In this document: positions 9,080 to 17,607 of the stretch, one piece after another
Position numbering within the stretch: the stretch's first letter is position 1
Layout of the letters: each line of letters opens with the position of its first letter
Source: Weissella confusa
GTDB taxonomy: Bacteria; Bacillota; Bacilli; Lactobacillales; Lactobacillaceae
Assembly (NCBI GenBank): GCA_041871065.1
Contig: CP168942.1
Coordinates: 1,180,501-1,244,500, forward strand
Direction: 5' to 3'
Length of the DNA: 64,000 bases
Position numbers and translations under genes: made by a program
The notes under the pieces: model-generated
The model's database searches: none
Told to the model about the DNA's origin: nothing
Seen by the model: only the letters and a program-made list of their open reading frames with translations

Positions 9080-9114
9080 GACGAGCAAGAAATAAAACTC
9101 TTGCTCGTCTTTTC
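9080..9114. terminator. Bidirectional terminator between busR and ppaC
   Basis: GACGAGCAAGA and TCTTGCTCGTC form an 11-bp perfect stem followed by TTTT, between two convergent genes. The complementary strand also has an A/T-rich flank, so it may serve both. Confidence 0.85.
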
Positions 9115-9127
9115 TGTTTGTATTTAA

Positions 9128-10054
9128 TTATGCGTTGAACGCGTCAGTAAGTGGTGGAACCACTTGCTTCTTACGTGACACAACACCTGGCAATGAAGCA
9201 CGACCATCAGCCAACTTCACGTCAAAGGCTGCTTCAACCTTATCCAAGTTGTCACCCAAGACCAAGATATCTGAATCTGAGTCCAAGATGTTCGTAACAA
9301 CAAAGACAAATGTGTTGTAACCTTCTTCAGCCAATTCAGCTTCCATGGCTGCAACCACTTCATCACGGCGTGAGAAGACATCTTCAACGTCAACCGTGTT
9401 AACTTGACCGATGCGAACCGTTGAACCATTCAATTCGAATGACTTAGCGTCGCCGTCAATCAATTCCTTAGCTGAACGTGATGACAAGTCAGTACCGGCC
9501 TTCAACATTTCCAAACCGTATGCTTCGTAGTCTTCCAAACCAGCAATCTTAGCCAAAGCTTCCAAAGCGGGCTTGTCCATTGGCGTCGTCGTTGGGCTCT
9601 TCAACAACAACGTGTCAGAGATGATAGCTGATGCCATCATACCAGCGATTTCTGCAGGAATTTCAACGTTAAGCGTTTGGAATTCGTAGTACAAAACAGT
9701 TGCTACAGAACCCCAAGGCTTGTTGATGAAGTACAAAGGTGCAGCAGATGAGAAGTTAATCTTGTGGTGATCGTATACACCGTAAACAGTTACGTCAGCA
9801 ATGTTAGCAACTGATTGTGCGGCCTCGTTGTGGTCAACCAAAACTACTTCTTCAGTGTCAGCTGACTCGATTACGCGAGGTGCGTCAACCTTAAAGTAGT
9901 TCAATGCGAATTGCGTTTCTGCGTTAGGCGTACCCAAAGCCACTGCTTCAGTGTCTTGGTTGTATGCCTTGTTCAACAAGTATGACGCAGCGAATGCTGA
10001 AGCAATCGTGTCTGTGTCAGGGTTTTGGTGTCCGAAAACCAACATCTTAGCCAT
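9128..10054 (-). CDS. ppaC: Manganese-dependent inorganic pyrophosphatase
   Basis: This is a family II inorganic pyrophosphatase, a cytosolic DHH-phosphoesterase that hydrolyses pyrophosphate to phosphate with Mn2+ or Co2+. The metal ligands appear as GHQNPDTD near the N-terminus and in the VYDHH motif, and the C-terminal DHHA2 domain ends with the conserved SRKKQVVPPL segment. I chose ATG 10054 (MAKMLVFGH), which has GGAGA upstream; the five extra upstream codons are not conserved. Length is 308 residues, normal for the family. It is monocistronic and convergent with busR. Confidence 0.95.
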   Translation of the reverse strand: MAKMLVFGHQNPDTDTIASAFAASYLLNKAYNQDTEAVALGTPNAETQFALNYFKVDAPRVIESADTEEVVLVDHNEAAQSVANIADVTVYGVYDHHKINFSSAAPLYFINKPWGSVATVLYYEFQTLNVEIPAEIAGMMASAIISDTLLLKSPTTTPMDKPALEALAKIAGLEDYEAYGLEMLKAGTDLSSRSAKELIDGDAKSFELNGSTVRIGQVNTVDVEDVFSRRDEVVAAMEAELAEEGYNTFVFVVTNILDSDSDILVLGDNLDKVEAAFDVKLADGRASLPGVVSRKKQVVPPLTDAFNA

Positions 10055-10156
10055 CAGATAAATCTCCAATTTCTTTTTGTTATTTCAATGTATTAACTAT
10101 ACAACATTTTTATGGTGTAGGCACGTAAATTGGTGAAAAAGTATCGCTTTGGATGC

Positions 10157-10192
10157 AAAAACACACCATCAGCGCAGTGCTAACGGTGTGTT
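10157..10192 (-). terminator. Terminator of the parE-parC operon
   Basis: On the minus strand AACACACCGTTAGC pairs with GCTGATGGTGTGTT, with one mismatch, and a TTTTT tract follows, eight bases past the parC stop. Confidence 0.8.
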
Positions 10193-10200
10193 TAACGTTT

Positions 10201-12660
10201 TTAATTCAAAACCAATGGTTGCACGTAGGCATGCATGCGAACTGGTGTACCAGCCGCTTCGACGTCAATGATAAAGCTACCATTGCTGTAACGTTGACCC
10301 ATTGGGTGATCCTTTGGTGAAATGTCGAATTGCTTGTCGCGATCCGTCATCACCGTTAATGGTGTTGGCTCATGTGCATCAACGACCATCATCGCTGCGA
10401 TACGATGTGGATCCTTCTTCAGCTCACGCATAATCGCGACACCCTTACGTCCGCGACTCGTTGCTGAAATTTCAGTAACTGGCATCCACTTGAAAGCCCC
10501 ACGGTTTGAGACAACCGCAATCGCTTGCTTATCAGTTGCAACAGCCATCTTAACGACGCGGTCACCAACTTCAAGGTTCATCGCCTTAACACCAGCCGTT
10601 CGGTTACCAGTTGTTGGCACTTCATCAAGTGAATAACGAAGTCCCATCGCATTTTCTGAAGCTAGCACGACTGACTTTCCAACTAGCTTCTTGTCATCAA
10701 TCAATTCCAAGCCGACAATCGTTGCATCATCGCTCTTAAGCTTGATTAACATGGTTGCCTTCTTCTTGTAGGTACTACGTGGCGCCAAATCAGCAAACGG
10801 CGTGCGCTTAATCAAGCCGTCACTAGTTGCCACTACCCATTCACCAGCCATATCATCGACAGATGCCATGATACGCACATCGATCACAACTTCATCATTG
10901 GCCAAGCCAGTAATGGTTTGTGACAAGTGTTCGCCGGCATCCTTCCACTTAAACTCAGGCAATTCGTGGACCGGACGATAAATCACATTACCCTTGTTTG
11001 TGAAGATAAACGCGTGTTGTAGCGTATTCACCTTTTCAACAAAGACTGGTTCATCATCATCACGTAGGCCATTCTCGTCACCGGATGCCGTGTAAGAACG
11101 TACTGAAGCACGCTTAACGTAACCAGCACGTGACACAAGCATCACAACATCTTCGTCAGCAACCGTCACAGTTTGGTCAATCTTCAACTCTTGCACTTCG
11201 GCTTCGATTGACGTACGACGTGGCGTGTTGTATTCCTTCTTGATGGCTTGTAGTTCAGCCTTCAAGACCTTACGCAACGCCTTAGGGTCTGACAAAATTT
11301 CGTTATAGTTCGCAATCTTTTGCGCCAAGTCTTCAAACTCAGCTTGCAATTGCGTCACGTCGGTATTCGTCAAACGGTACAATTGCAACATCACGATAGC
11401 TTCAGCTTGCGGCTCCGTGAAGTCATAGCTATCAATCAAGTTTTGCTTAGCATCCTTACGATCCTTAGAACCGCGGATTGTGGCAATCACTTCATCCAGG
11501 ATTGAAAGGGCCTTAATCAAACCAGTCACGATGTGCTGGCGAGCTTGGGCCTTCTTCAAATCAAATTGCGTACGCTTCGTAATAATTTCAACTTGGTGTG
11601 CCAAGAAGGCTTGCAACGCTGTCTTCAAGCCAACACGTTCAGGGCGCTGGTTGTGAATGGCAACCATGTTGAAGTTGTACGTCACTTGCAAGTCTGTCTT
11701 CTTGAACAAGTAGGCCAAAATACCCTCGGCATTGGCGTCCTTGTTCAATTCGATAGCAATTGATAATCCTTCACGGTCAGATTCATCACGCACTTCAGTA
11801 ATGCCGGCAACGTCCTTGTTTAGGCGGATTTCATCAATCTTCTTAACCAAGGCTGCCTTGTTCACTTCGTATGGAATCTCTGAAACCTCAATTTGAGACT
11901 TACCACCCTTCAATGGCTTAATCTCAGTCTTTGAACGCACAATAATGCGACCACGACCGTTTTCATAAGCTGAACGGATACCATCGGCACCTTGGATAAT
12001 ACCACCCGTTGGGAAATCAGGTCCCACAACGAATTGCATCAAATCATCCAAAGACGCCTTAGGGTGCGCTAGCAAGTAAACCAACGCATCAATTACTTCA
12101 CCCAAGTTGTGCGGTGGAATATCCGTCGCATAACCGGCTGAAATACCAGTTGCCCCGTTCACCAATAGATTTGGGAAGTGAGCCGGTAGAACCGTTGGCT
12201 CATACTCCGTGTCATCGAAGTTAAGAACCATTTCAACGGTCTCTTTATCCAAATCGCGGAGCATTTCTCCAGCCAACTTTGACAAACGTGCCTCGGTATA
12301 ACGCATTGCAGCAGGCGGATCATTATCGATTGAACCATTGTTTCCGTGCATTTCAATCAGTGGTGCACGCAACTTCCAATCTTGTGACATACGCACAAGT
12401 GCCTCATAAATTGATGAGTCACCGTGCGGGTGGAAATTACCCATGACGTTTCCGACAGACTTAGCTGACTTACGGAATTGCTTGTCATAGGTATTACCAT
12501 CTTTGTTCATCGCATACAAAATACGACGTTGTACGGGCTTCAAACCGTCACGGATGTCTGGCAAAGCACGTTCTTGAATGATGTACTTTGAATAACGACC
12601 AAATCGGTCACCCATCACCGCTTCTAGGCTGAGCTCTTGAATGTTTCCTACTTCAACCAT
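10201..12660 (-). CDS. parC: DNA topoisomerase IV subunit A
   Basis: ParC is the DNA-breaking subunit of topoisomerase IV, which decatenates daughter chromosomes. The active-site tyrosine is Tyr121 in AMRYTEARL. The quinolone-resistance region reads HPHGDSSIYEALVRM (78-92), with Ser82 and Glu86 at the usual hotspot positions, so no classical resistance substitution is evident. The C-terminal third is the beta-pinwheel domain that wraps DNA. At 819 residues it is full length. It follows parE by 17 bases, so the two are cotranscribed, and a strong terminator follows. Confidence 0.96.
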   Translation of the reverse strand: MVEVGNIQELSLEAVMGDRFGRYSKYIIQERALPDIRDGLKPVQRRILYAMNKDGNTYDKQFRKSAKSVGNVMGNFHPHGDSSIYEALVRMSQDWKLRAPLIEMHGNNGSIDNDPPAAMRYTEARLSKLAGEMLRDLDKETVEMVLNFDDTEYEPTVLPAHFPNLLVNGATGISAGYATDIPPHNLGEVIDALVYLLAHPKASLDDLMQFVVGPDFPTGGIIQGADGIRSAYENGRGRIIVRSKTEIKPLKGGKSQIEVSEIPYEVNKAALVKKIDEIRLNKDVAGITEVRDESDREGLSIAIELNKDANAEGILAYLFKKTDLQVTYNFNMVAIHNQRPERVGLKTALQAFLAHQVEIITKRTQFDLKKAQARQHIVTGLIKALSILDEVIATIRGSKDRKDAKQNLIDSYDFTEPQAEAIVMLQLYRLTNTDVTQLQAEFEDLAQKIANYNEILSDPKALRKVLKAELQAIKKEYNTPRRTSIEAEVQELKIDQTVTVADEDVVMLVSRAGYVKRASVRSYTASGDENGLRDDDEPVFVEKVNTLQHAFIFTNKGNVIYRPVHELPEFKWKDAGEHLSQTITGLANDEVVIDVRIMASVDDMAGEWVVATSDGLIKRTPFADLAPRSTYKKKATMLIKLKSDDATIVGLELIDDKKLVGKSVVLASENAMGLRYSLDEVPTTGNRTAGVKAMNLEVGDRVVKMAVATDKQAIAVVSNRGAFKWMPVTEISATSRGRKGVAIMRELKKDPHRIAAMMVVDAHEPTPLTVMTDRDKQFDISPKDHPMGQRYSNGSFIIDVEAAGTPVRMHAYVQPLVLN

Positions 12661-12677
12661 TCAGTTTCAAATCCCTT

Positions 12678-14699
12678 CTAGTCTTGCCAAGTTTCAATGA
12701 CTGGCGCAACAAAATCATCTTCTGCCTCGGTTGCTGGTTCAGCAACTTCTGGATCTTCTTCAAGCAAAGTGTTACCTTCTTCAGCCAAGGTAAAGGCTAC
12801 GTTAGCCTCAATCCACTTACGACGTGGTTCAACCTTATCACCCATCAACGTCGTCACGCGCTTTTCAGCCAACATGGCGTCGTCAATCGTGACACGAATT
12901 AGGGTACGTTGCGCGGGATCCATTGTCGTTGCCCAAAGTTGCTCAGCGTTCATTTCACCAAGACCCTTGAATCGTTGCAATGTGTAGCCACGACCAATCT
13001 TCTTTTCAGCTTCGGCCAATTGTGAATCGGTCCAAGCGTACTCGATTGATTGCTTCTTACCAGTCCCCTTACGCAACATGTATAGCGGTGGCAAAGCAAT
13101 ATAAACCTTACCAGCGTCAATCAATGGGCGCATGTACTTGTAGAAGAACGTCAACAACAACGTTTGAATGTGAGCACCATCGTCGTCCGCGTCGGTCATG
13201 ATAATAACCTTATCGTAGTTGGCGTCATCGACATTAAACTCAGGACCAACTCCAGCACCAATCGTGTAGATAATGGTTGAGATTTCTTCGTTCTTCATGA
13301 TGTCAGCTAGCTTAGCCTTCTCCGTGTTCAAAACCTTACCACGCAATGGTAGGATGGCTTGGAACTTACGGTCACGACCTTGCTTAGCCGAACCACCGGC
13401 TGAGTCACCCTCAACCAGGAACAATTCGTTTTGTGCGGCGTTCTTAGATTGGGCCGGCGTTAGCTTACCTGATAGCAAACGTTCCGTCTTCCCCTTCTTC
13501 TTACCTGAACGGGCTTCTTCACGAGCCTTACGGGCAGCTTCACGGGCCTCACGGGCACGCAAGGCCTTACGAATCAAACTTTGTGAGAATTCACCATTTT
13601 CCATCAAGTAGAAGCCAAGTTGTTCAGACACAACGCTATCAACGATTGAACGAGCTTCAGGCGTTCCCAACTTATCCTTGGTTTGACCTTCGAATTGCAA
13701 CAATTCTTCAGGAATACGCAATGAAATAACTGCTGAAAGGCCTTCACGAACGTCAGAACCTTCTAGATTCTTGTCCTTATCCTTCAACAAGTTAACCTTG
13801 CGGGCGTACTCATTGAACGCCTTCGTCCATGCTGAACGCAAACCAGCTTCGTGGGTTCCACCATCTGGTGTACGAACGTTGTTAACAAATGACATAGTTG
13901 TTTCTGAGTAACCGTCGTTGTATTGGGCAGCCACTTCAACCTCGACACCTTGGGCAAAACCATCAAAGTACATGATGTCGCCTAATGTGTCTTTATCTTC
14001 GTTCAAGTAACTAACAAATGCCTTAATACCCTCTGGATAGTGGTATTCTTCTGAACGTTCTTGACCAGCACGTTCATCAGTCAACGTAATCTTAACATCA
14101 CGCAACAAAAAGGCTGATTCACGCAAACGCTCGGCCAAAACATCAAAGTTATAAATTGTCGTTGAGAAAATCGCAGGATCTGGCTTAAACGTCACCGTCG
14201 TACCATTTGATTCCTTCGTCTTACCAAGCTTGTTCAACGTACCATCTGGGTGACCACCGTTAATAAAGTGCTCTTGGTACTTTTGACCGTCACGGACAAT
14301 CGTAACCGTTAAACTCGTTGACAAGGCGTTAACAACTGATGATCCAACACCGTGCAAACCACCAGACGTCTTGTAGCCACCTTGACCAAACTTTCCACCA
14401 GCGTGAAGCACCGTCAAGATAACTTCGGGGGTTGGCTTTCCTGAAGCGTGCATCCCGACCGGCATACCACGACCGTGATCGACAACGGTGATTGCGTTGT
14501 CCGCGTGAATCGTCACATTAATTTCATCACCAAACCCAGCCAATGCTTCGTCGACTGCGTTGTCAAAAATTTCATAAACCAAGTGGTGCAAGCCTTTGCC
14601 ATCAGTTGAACCGATGTACATTCCTGGTCGCTTGCGAACCGCCTCCAATCCTTCAAGGACTGTAATGGAATCATCCGAATAAGTATTCTTGTTTGCCAT
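12678..14699 (-). CDS. parE: DNA topoisomerase IV subunit B
   Basis: ParE is the ATPase subunit of topoisomerase IV. The GHKL ATP site is visible as EIFDNAVDEALAG, DHGRGMPVG and GGLHGVGSSVVNAL, and the TOPRIM domain as LFLVEGDSAGGSAKQGRDR with the later DADDDGAHI metal-binding motif. The C-terminal tail after the PRRKWIEAN motif is short and acidic. It is 673 residues long and heads the parE-parC operon, divergent from plsY. ParE rather than GyrB is assigned because parC is directly downstream and no gyrA is present. Confidence 0.95.
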   Translation of the reverse strand: MANKNTYSDDSITVLEGLEAVRKRPGMYIGSTDGKGLHHLVYEIFDNAVDEALAGFGDEINVTIHADNAITVVDHGRGMPVGMHASGKPTPEVILTVLHAGGKFGQGGYKTSGGLHGVGSSVVNALSTSLTVTIVRDGQKYQEHFINGGHPDGTLNKLGKTKESNGTTVTFKPDPAIFSTTIYNFDVLAERLRESAFLLRDVKITLTDERAGQERSEEYHYPEGIKAFVSYLNEDKDTLGDIMYFDGFAQGVEVEVAAQYNDGYSETTMSFVNNVRTPDGGTHEAGLRSAWTKAFNEYARKVNLLKDKDKNLEGSDVREGLSAVISLRIPEELLQFEGQTKDKLGTPEARSIVDSVVSEQLGFYLMENGEFSQSLIRKALRAREAREAARKAREEARSGKKKGKTERLLSGKLTPAQSKNAAQNELFLVEGDSAGGSAKQGRDRKFQAILPLRGKVLNTEKAKLADIMKNEEISTIIYTIGAGVGPEFNVDDANYDKVIIMTDADDDGAHIQTLLLTFFYKYMRPLIDAGKVYIALPPLYMLRKGTGKKQSIEYAWTDSQLAEAEKKIGRGYTLQRFKGLGEMNAEQLWATTMDPAQRTLIRVTIDDAMLAEKRVTTLMGDKVEPRRKWIEANVAFTLAEEGNTLLEEDPEVAEPATEAEDDFVAPVIETWQD

Positions 14700-14924
14700 G
14701 GACGCTTCCCTTCTTGCTTTTTTTAATCTGTCGTCTTACGTGAAAAATTTCTTTTTCAAAGCGTTCCGTTCTTCATAATAGCCCAACAAAGGCTCTCGTT
14801 GCAATAGTGTTAAATAAATTTAAAGGTAACAGGTGTTTCAATCGTGGTAATATATTAACTGTTCTGTTATTTGAAACAGATAGCAATTATTCTATTTAAT
14901 ACTATTTTATAAGGAGTATTTATC

Positions 14925-15554
14925 TTGACGATTTTTCATTTTGTCATAAGTTTTTTGCTGGCCTACTTTTTTGGATCAATGCCATTCGGTTACTGGATTG
15001 GCATGTTGTTCTATAAAAAGAACATCCTAAAGCTGGGCTCAGGAAACATCGGCACAACCAATACATTCCGTGTATTGGGTACCCGTGCCGGCATTGCCGT
15101 GCTATTACTTGATATCTTCAAGGGTTCTGTTGGTGCCCTAATGGCTTACATCTGGGGTCCAGCGCCCGCTTGGACAGTGATGGTGGTCGGTCTTGGAGCC
15201 ATTCTTGGTCACACATTCTCAATGTGGATTGGCTTTAAGGGGGGCAAGGCCGTCGCAACCTCAATGGGTGTGCTGTTGATGTATAACCCTACTATGTTCG
15301 TGATTGCCTTTGCGATTTTCCTAACGGTCATCTTGCTAACAAGCATGGTATCAATGGCTTCAATGATTGGTTTCACACTGGTAACGCTACTATCAACCTT
15401 TTGGTTGCATGACTGGCTGCTATCAATCATTGCATTTGCTTTGACGATTTTTGTGTTCTACCGTCACCGCGAGAACATTGTCCGCATTAAAAACGGTACT
15501 GAATCAATGGTGCACTGGGGTCTTGGTTACTGGCGCAGCCAATCAAAAAACTAA
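14925..15554 (+). CDS. plsY: Glycerol-3-phosphate acyltransferase PlsY
   Basis: PlsY is an integral membrane enzyme that transfers an acyl group from acyl-phosphate to glycerol-3-phosphate, the first step of phospholipid synthesis. The three conserved cytoplasmic motifs are visible: SMPFGYWIG, GSGNIGTTNTFR and GHTFSMWIGFKGGKAVATS. Five or more membrane helices span its 209 residues. Translation starts at a TTG codon (14925) with AAGGAG (14911-14916) at proper spacing; no closer ATG has a ribosome site. The position divergent from parE is common in lactic acid bacteria. Confidence 0.93.
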   Translation: MTIFHFVISFLLAYFFGSMPFGYWIGMLFYKKNILKLGSGNIGTTNTFRVLGTRAGIAVLLLDIFKGSVGALMAYIWGPAPAWTVMVVGLGAILGHTFSMWIGFKGGKAVATSMGVLLMYNPTMFVIAFAIFLTVILLTSMVSMASMIGFTLVTLLSTFWLHDWLLSIIAFALTIFVFYRHRENIVRIKNGTESMVHWGLGYWRSQSKN

Positions 15555-15571
15555 CTTCAATTATGCATTTG

Positions 15572-15604
15572 AAACACGGCTACAATTCGTAGTCGTGTTT
15601 TTTA
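15572..15604 (+). terminator. plsY terminator
   Basis: AAACACGGCTAC and GTAGTCGTGTTT pair around AATTC, with a G-T pair, and are followed by a T run. Confidence 0.85.
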
Positions 15605-15631
15605 TTATGCACCCTGTGTCAACACTATAAT

Positions 15632-15660
15632 AAAAAGCCTTGCCACCATGTAGCAAGACT
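15632..15660 (-). terminator. Terminator of the aldose epimerase-like gene
   Basis: On the minus strand GTCTTGC pairs with GCAAGGC, and a TTTTTA tract follows. The stem is shorter than its neighbours. Confidence 0.6.
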
Positions 15661-15674
15661 AAATAAATTGCTGA

Positions 15675-16556
15675 TTAGAAAAATGTTAGTGAATATGAAC
15701 CCGTAAATGTTTGGGCTGGTGCAAGTGTATTAATACCAAACTTGTGACGCAACTCACCGTCGGCATCAACTGTGTCAGCAATACCCCACCATGGCTCGAT
15801 TGCCACAAACGGTGCTTCCTTGGCATATGGTGTCCAAATGCCCACATACTTAGCATTTTGAATGTGCATCGTCACACCATGCGACTCGTTCAACTTTGCC
15901 AAAACAATTGAAACGGGATTTTGATCCAAACGCAAAATAATCGCGTCGTCCTTGTAGTCATCACGACGCAAACGCAATGGAATGCGTGAATCAAACGTTG
16001 ATTCCAAGTTGTTGTCCAAATATGGGCCAACCAACTTGGCACGTTGATACTTGCGTTGTGGTTCAACATTGATGTAGTAGTCCGTAAACTTCTCGCCTTC
16101 TTCAAGCGGTGCACGGAAGCCTGGGTGTCCACCAACTGAGAAGTAGATGTCATGCGTATCCGTGTTCGTCACAACATACGCAATACCAAGCGTATCTTGC
16201 TCAGTGAGACGATACAAAACGTCAAATTGGAAGTGGAATGGGTAAATTGAAAATGACTCTTCATTATCAACCAAACGGAAGCGAGCTGTCGTGGCCGTCT
16301 TTTCAACCAAATCGAATTCATTATCACGGGCAAATCCGTGTTGCGCCATGAAGTAAGTCTTATCACGATACTTGTAACGATCACCACGAAGGCGGCCAAC
16401 GACCGGGAACAAATTAGGTGCGTGACGACCCCAGAAATTAGGATCGGCCGTCCACATGTATTCCAAACCGCTTTCCTTGTTCGTAACACTCGTTAATTCA
16501 GCTCCCATTTCTGAAATAACGACCGTAATATTATCATTCTCTAACTTGACTGACAT
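15675..16556 (-). CDS. Aldose 1-epimerase family protein (LacX-like)
   Basis: This 293-residue beta-sandwich protein belongs to the galactose mutarotase-like superfamily, in the branch of LacX/YeaD-type proteins. Family segments include MGAELTSVTNKESG, LFPVVGRLRGDRY, AQHGFARDNEF with the conserved histidine, SVGGHPGFRAPL and the C-terminal AIEPWWGI. It probably interconverts anomers of a sugar or sugar phosphate, but the substrate is not known. I chose ATG 16556, preceded by GGAGG nine bases upstream, rather than a longer reading with no ribosome site. It is a single-gene unit with no sugar-transport neighbours. Confidence 0.85.
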   Translation of the reverse strand: MSVKLENDNITVVISEMGAELTSVTNKESGLEYMWTADPNFWGRHAPNLFPVVGRLRGDRYKYRDKTYFMAQHGFARDNEFDLVEKTATTARFRLVDNEESFSIYPFHFQFDVLYRLTEQDTLGIAYVVTNTDTHDIYFSVGGHPGFRAPLEEGEKFTDYYINVEPQRKYQRAKLVGPYLDNNLESTFDSRIPLRLRRDDYKDDAIILRLDQNPVSIVLAKLNESHGVTMHIQNAKYVGIWTPYAKEAPFVAIEPWWGIADTVDADGELRHKFGINTLAPAQTFTGSYSLTFF

Positions 16557-16647
16557 GCCACTGTGCCTCCTGTAAGCGTTTTCCAATATTTCAATTATAA
16601 CAAATATAAGCATGCATTTCTATTCAAGAACCATGAATTTTGTATGC

Positions 16648-16679
16648 AAAAAAAGAGGCCCGCTTGCGCAAGCCTCTAA
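16648..16679 (-). terminator. Terminator after xerC
   Basis: On the minus strand AGAGGCTTGC pairs with GCGGGCCTCT and is followed by seven T residues. It ends the ylqF-to-xerC gene series. Confidence 0.85.
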
Positions 16680-16684
16680 TTCAG

Positions 16685-17605
16685 TTACTCAGTTGCACGT
16701 GGGAAAAAGTCACGATAACTTTTCTGCAAGGCATCTGTTGTAACGTGGGTATATATTTGGGTCGTGCTGAGACTACTGTGGCCGAGCAATTGTTGCACGG
16801 TACGTAAATCAGCACCATTATTCAATAAATCAGTGGCAAACGTATGCCGGAACATGTGCGCCGACACAACCTGCGTCAGTCCCGCCTTTTTGGCGAGCTG
16901 CTTAAGAATATACTCAATCCCGCTCGTCGTCAATGCTTGACCTCGTTGGTTGACGAATAGCCGGTCGTGAACCGTGTCGGACTTTGCCAGCAATGCTGGT
17001 CGCGCATCAGTTAAGTAAACCGCCAATGCATCAGCTGCATACTGACCGTATGGCACAATACGCGTCTTATTTCCCTTACCAGTGATAGTAATGATGCGCG
17101 CCTGTTGGTCAATCATCCCCAACGTTAAACCTGCAACTTCGGAAACACGCGCCCCGGTACCATACAAAATTTCCAGCAACAGCCGATTACGTAATCCCAG
17201 GAGACTTGTATCTCCCATCACCACTTCAAACAGCTTGTTTAACTCTTTTTCGTAAAAGTACCGTGGCAAATGCCGTCCTGCTTTTTTCAGTTGCACACCA
17301 GCAAATGGATTACTGGTCACAAATTCATTGCGTTCCAAGAACTGATAAAAGGCACGTAACGAGCTCACTTTGCGGGCAATTGTCCGACTCACATCCCCTT
17401 TTTCATAAAGGGCTGATAAGTAAACACGCACATCATATTGATCAACGGCTGTAATATCAACCGTTTCCTGATCGCCAGTCTCTATTAAGAAGCGTTCAAA
17501 CTCGTTAATATCTGACCGGTAAGCCTTTTGGGTGTCATCTGAATACTGGCGTTCAACACGTAAGTAGTCCAAAAACAACCCGGTTAATTTCGCCGTATCT
17601 GCCAT
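16685..17605 (-). CDS. xerC: Tyrosine recombinase XerC
   Basis: XerC-type recombinases resolve chromosome dimers at dif during division. The catalytic set is complete: Arg153 (GTGARVSE), Lys177, His250 and Arg253 (HMFRHTFA), His276 (LGHSS) and nucleophile Tyr285 (TQIYTHV). The N-terminal SAM-like core-binding domain covers about residues 1-105. The position two bases after topA is the conserved topA-xerC(codV) arrangement, which argues against a phage integrase. Length (306) is typical. XerC versus XerD cannot be separated by motif alone; the context favours XerC. Confidence 0.9.
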   Translation of the reverse strand: MADTAKLTGLFLDYLRVERQYSDDTQKAYRSDINEFERFLIETGDQETVDITAVDQYDVRVYLSALYEKGDVSRTIARKVSSLRAFYQFLERNEFVTSNPFAGVQLKKAGRHLPRYFYEKELNKLFEVVMGDTSLLGLRNRLLLEILYGTGARVSEVAGLTLGMIDQQARIITITGKGNKTRIVPYGQYAADALAVYLTDARPALLAKSDTVHDRLFVNQRGQALTTSGIEYILKQLAKKAGLTQVVSAHMFRHTFATDLLNNGADLRTVQQLLGHSSLSTTQIYTHVTTDALQKSYRDFFPRATE

Positions 17606-17607
17606 CC

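Noticed and set aside
14862..14880. Inverted repeat TCTGTT/AACAGA upstream of plsY as a regulatory site
   Set aside because: The arms are short and imperfect, it is AT-rich sequence, and no regulator is indicated.
16685..17605. Tyrosine recombinase as sign of a prophage or integrated element
   Set aside because: It lies next to topA in the conserved housekeeping order, matches XerC length, and no phage genes or attachment repeats were found around it.
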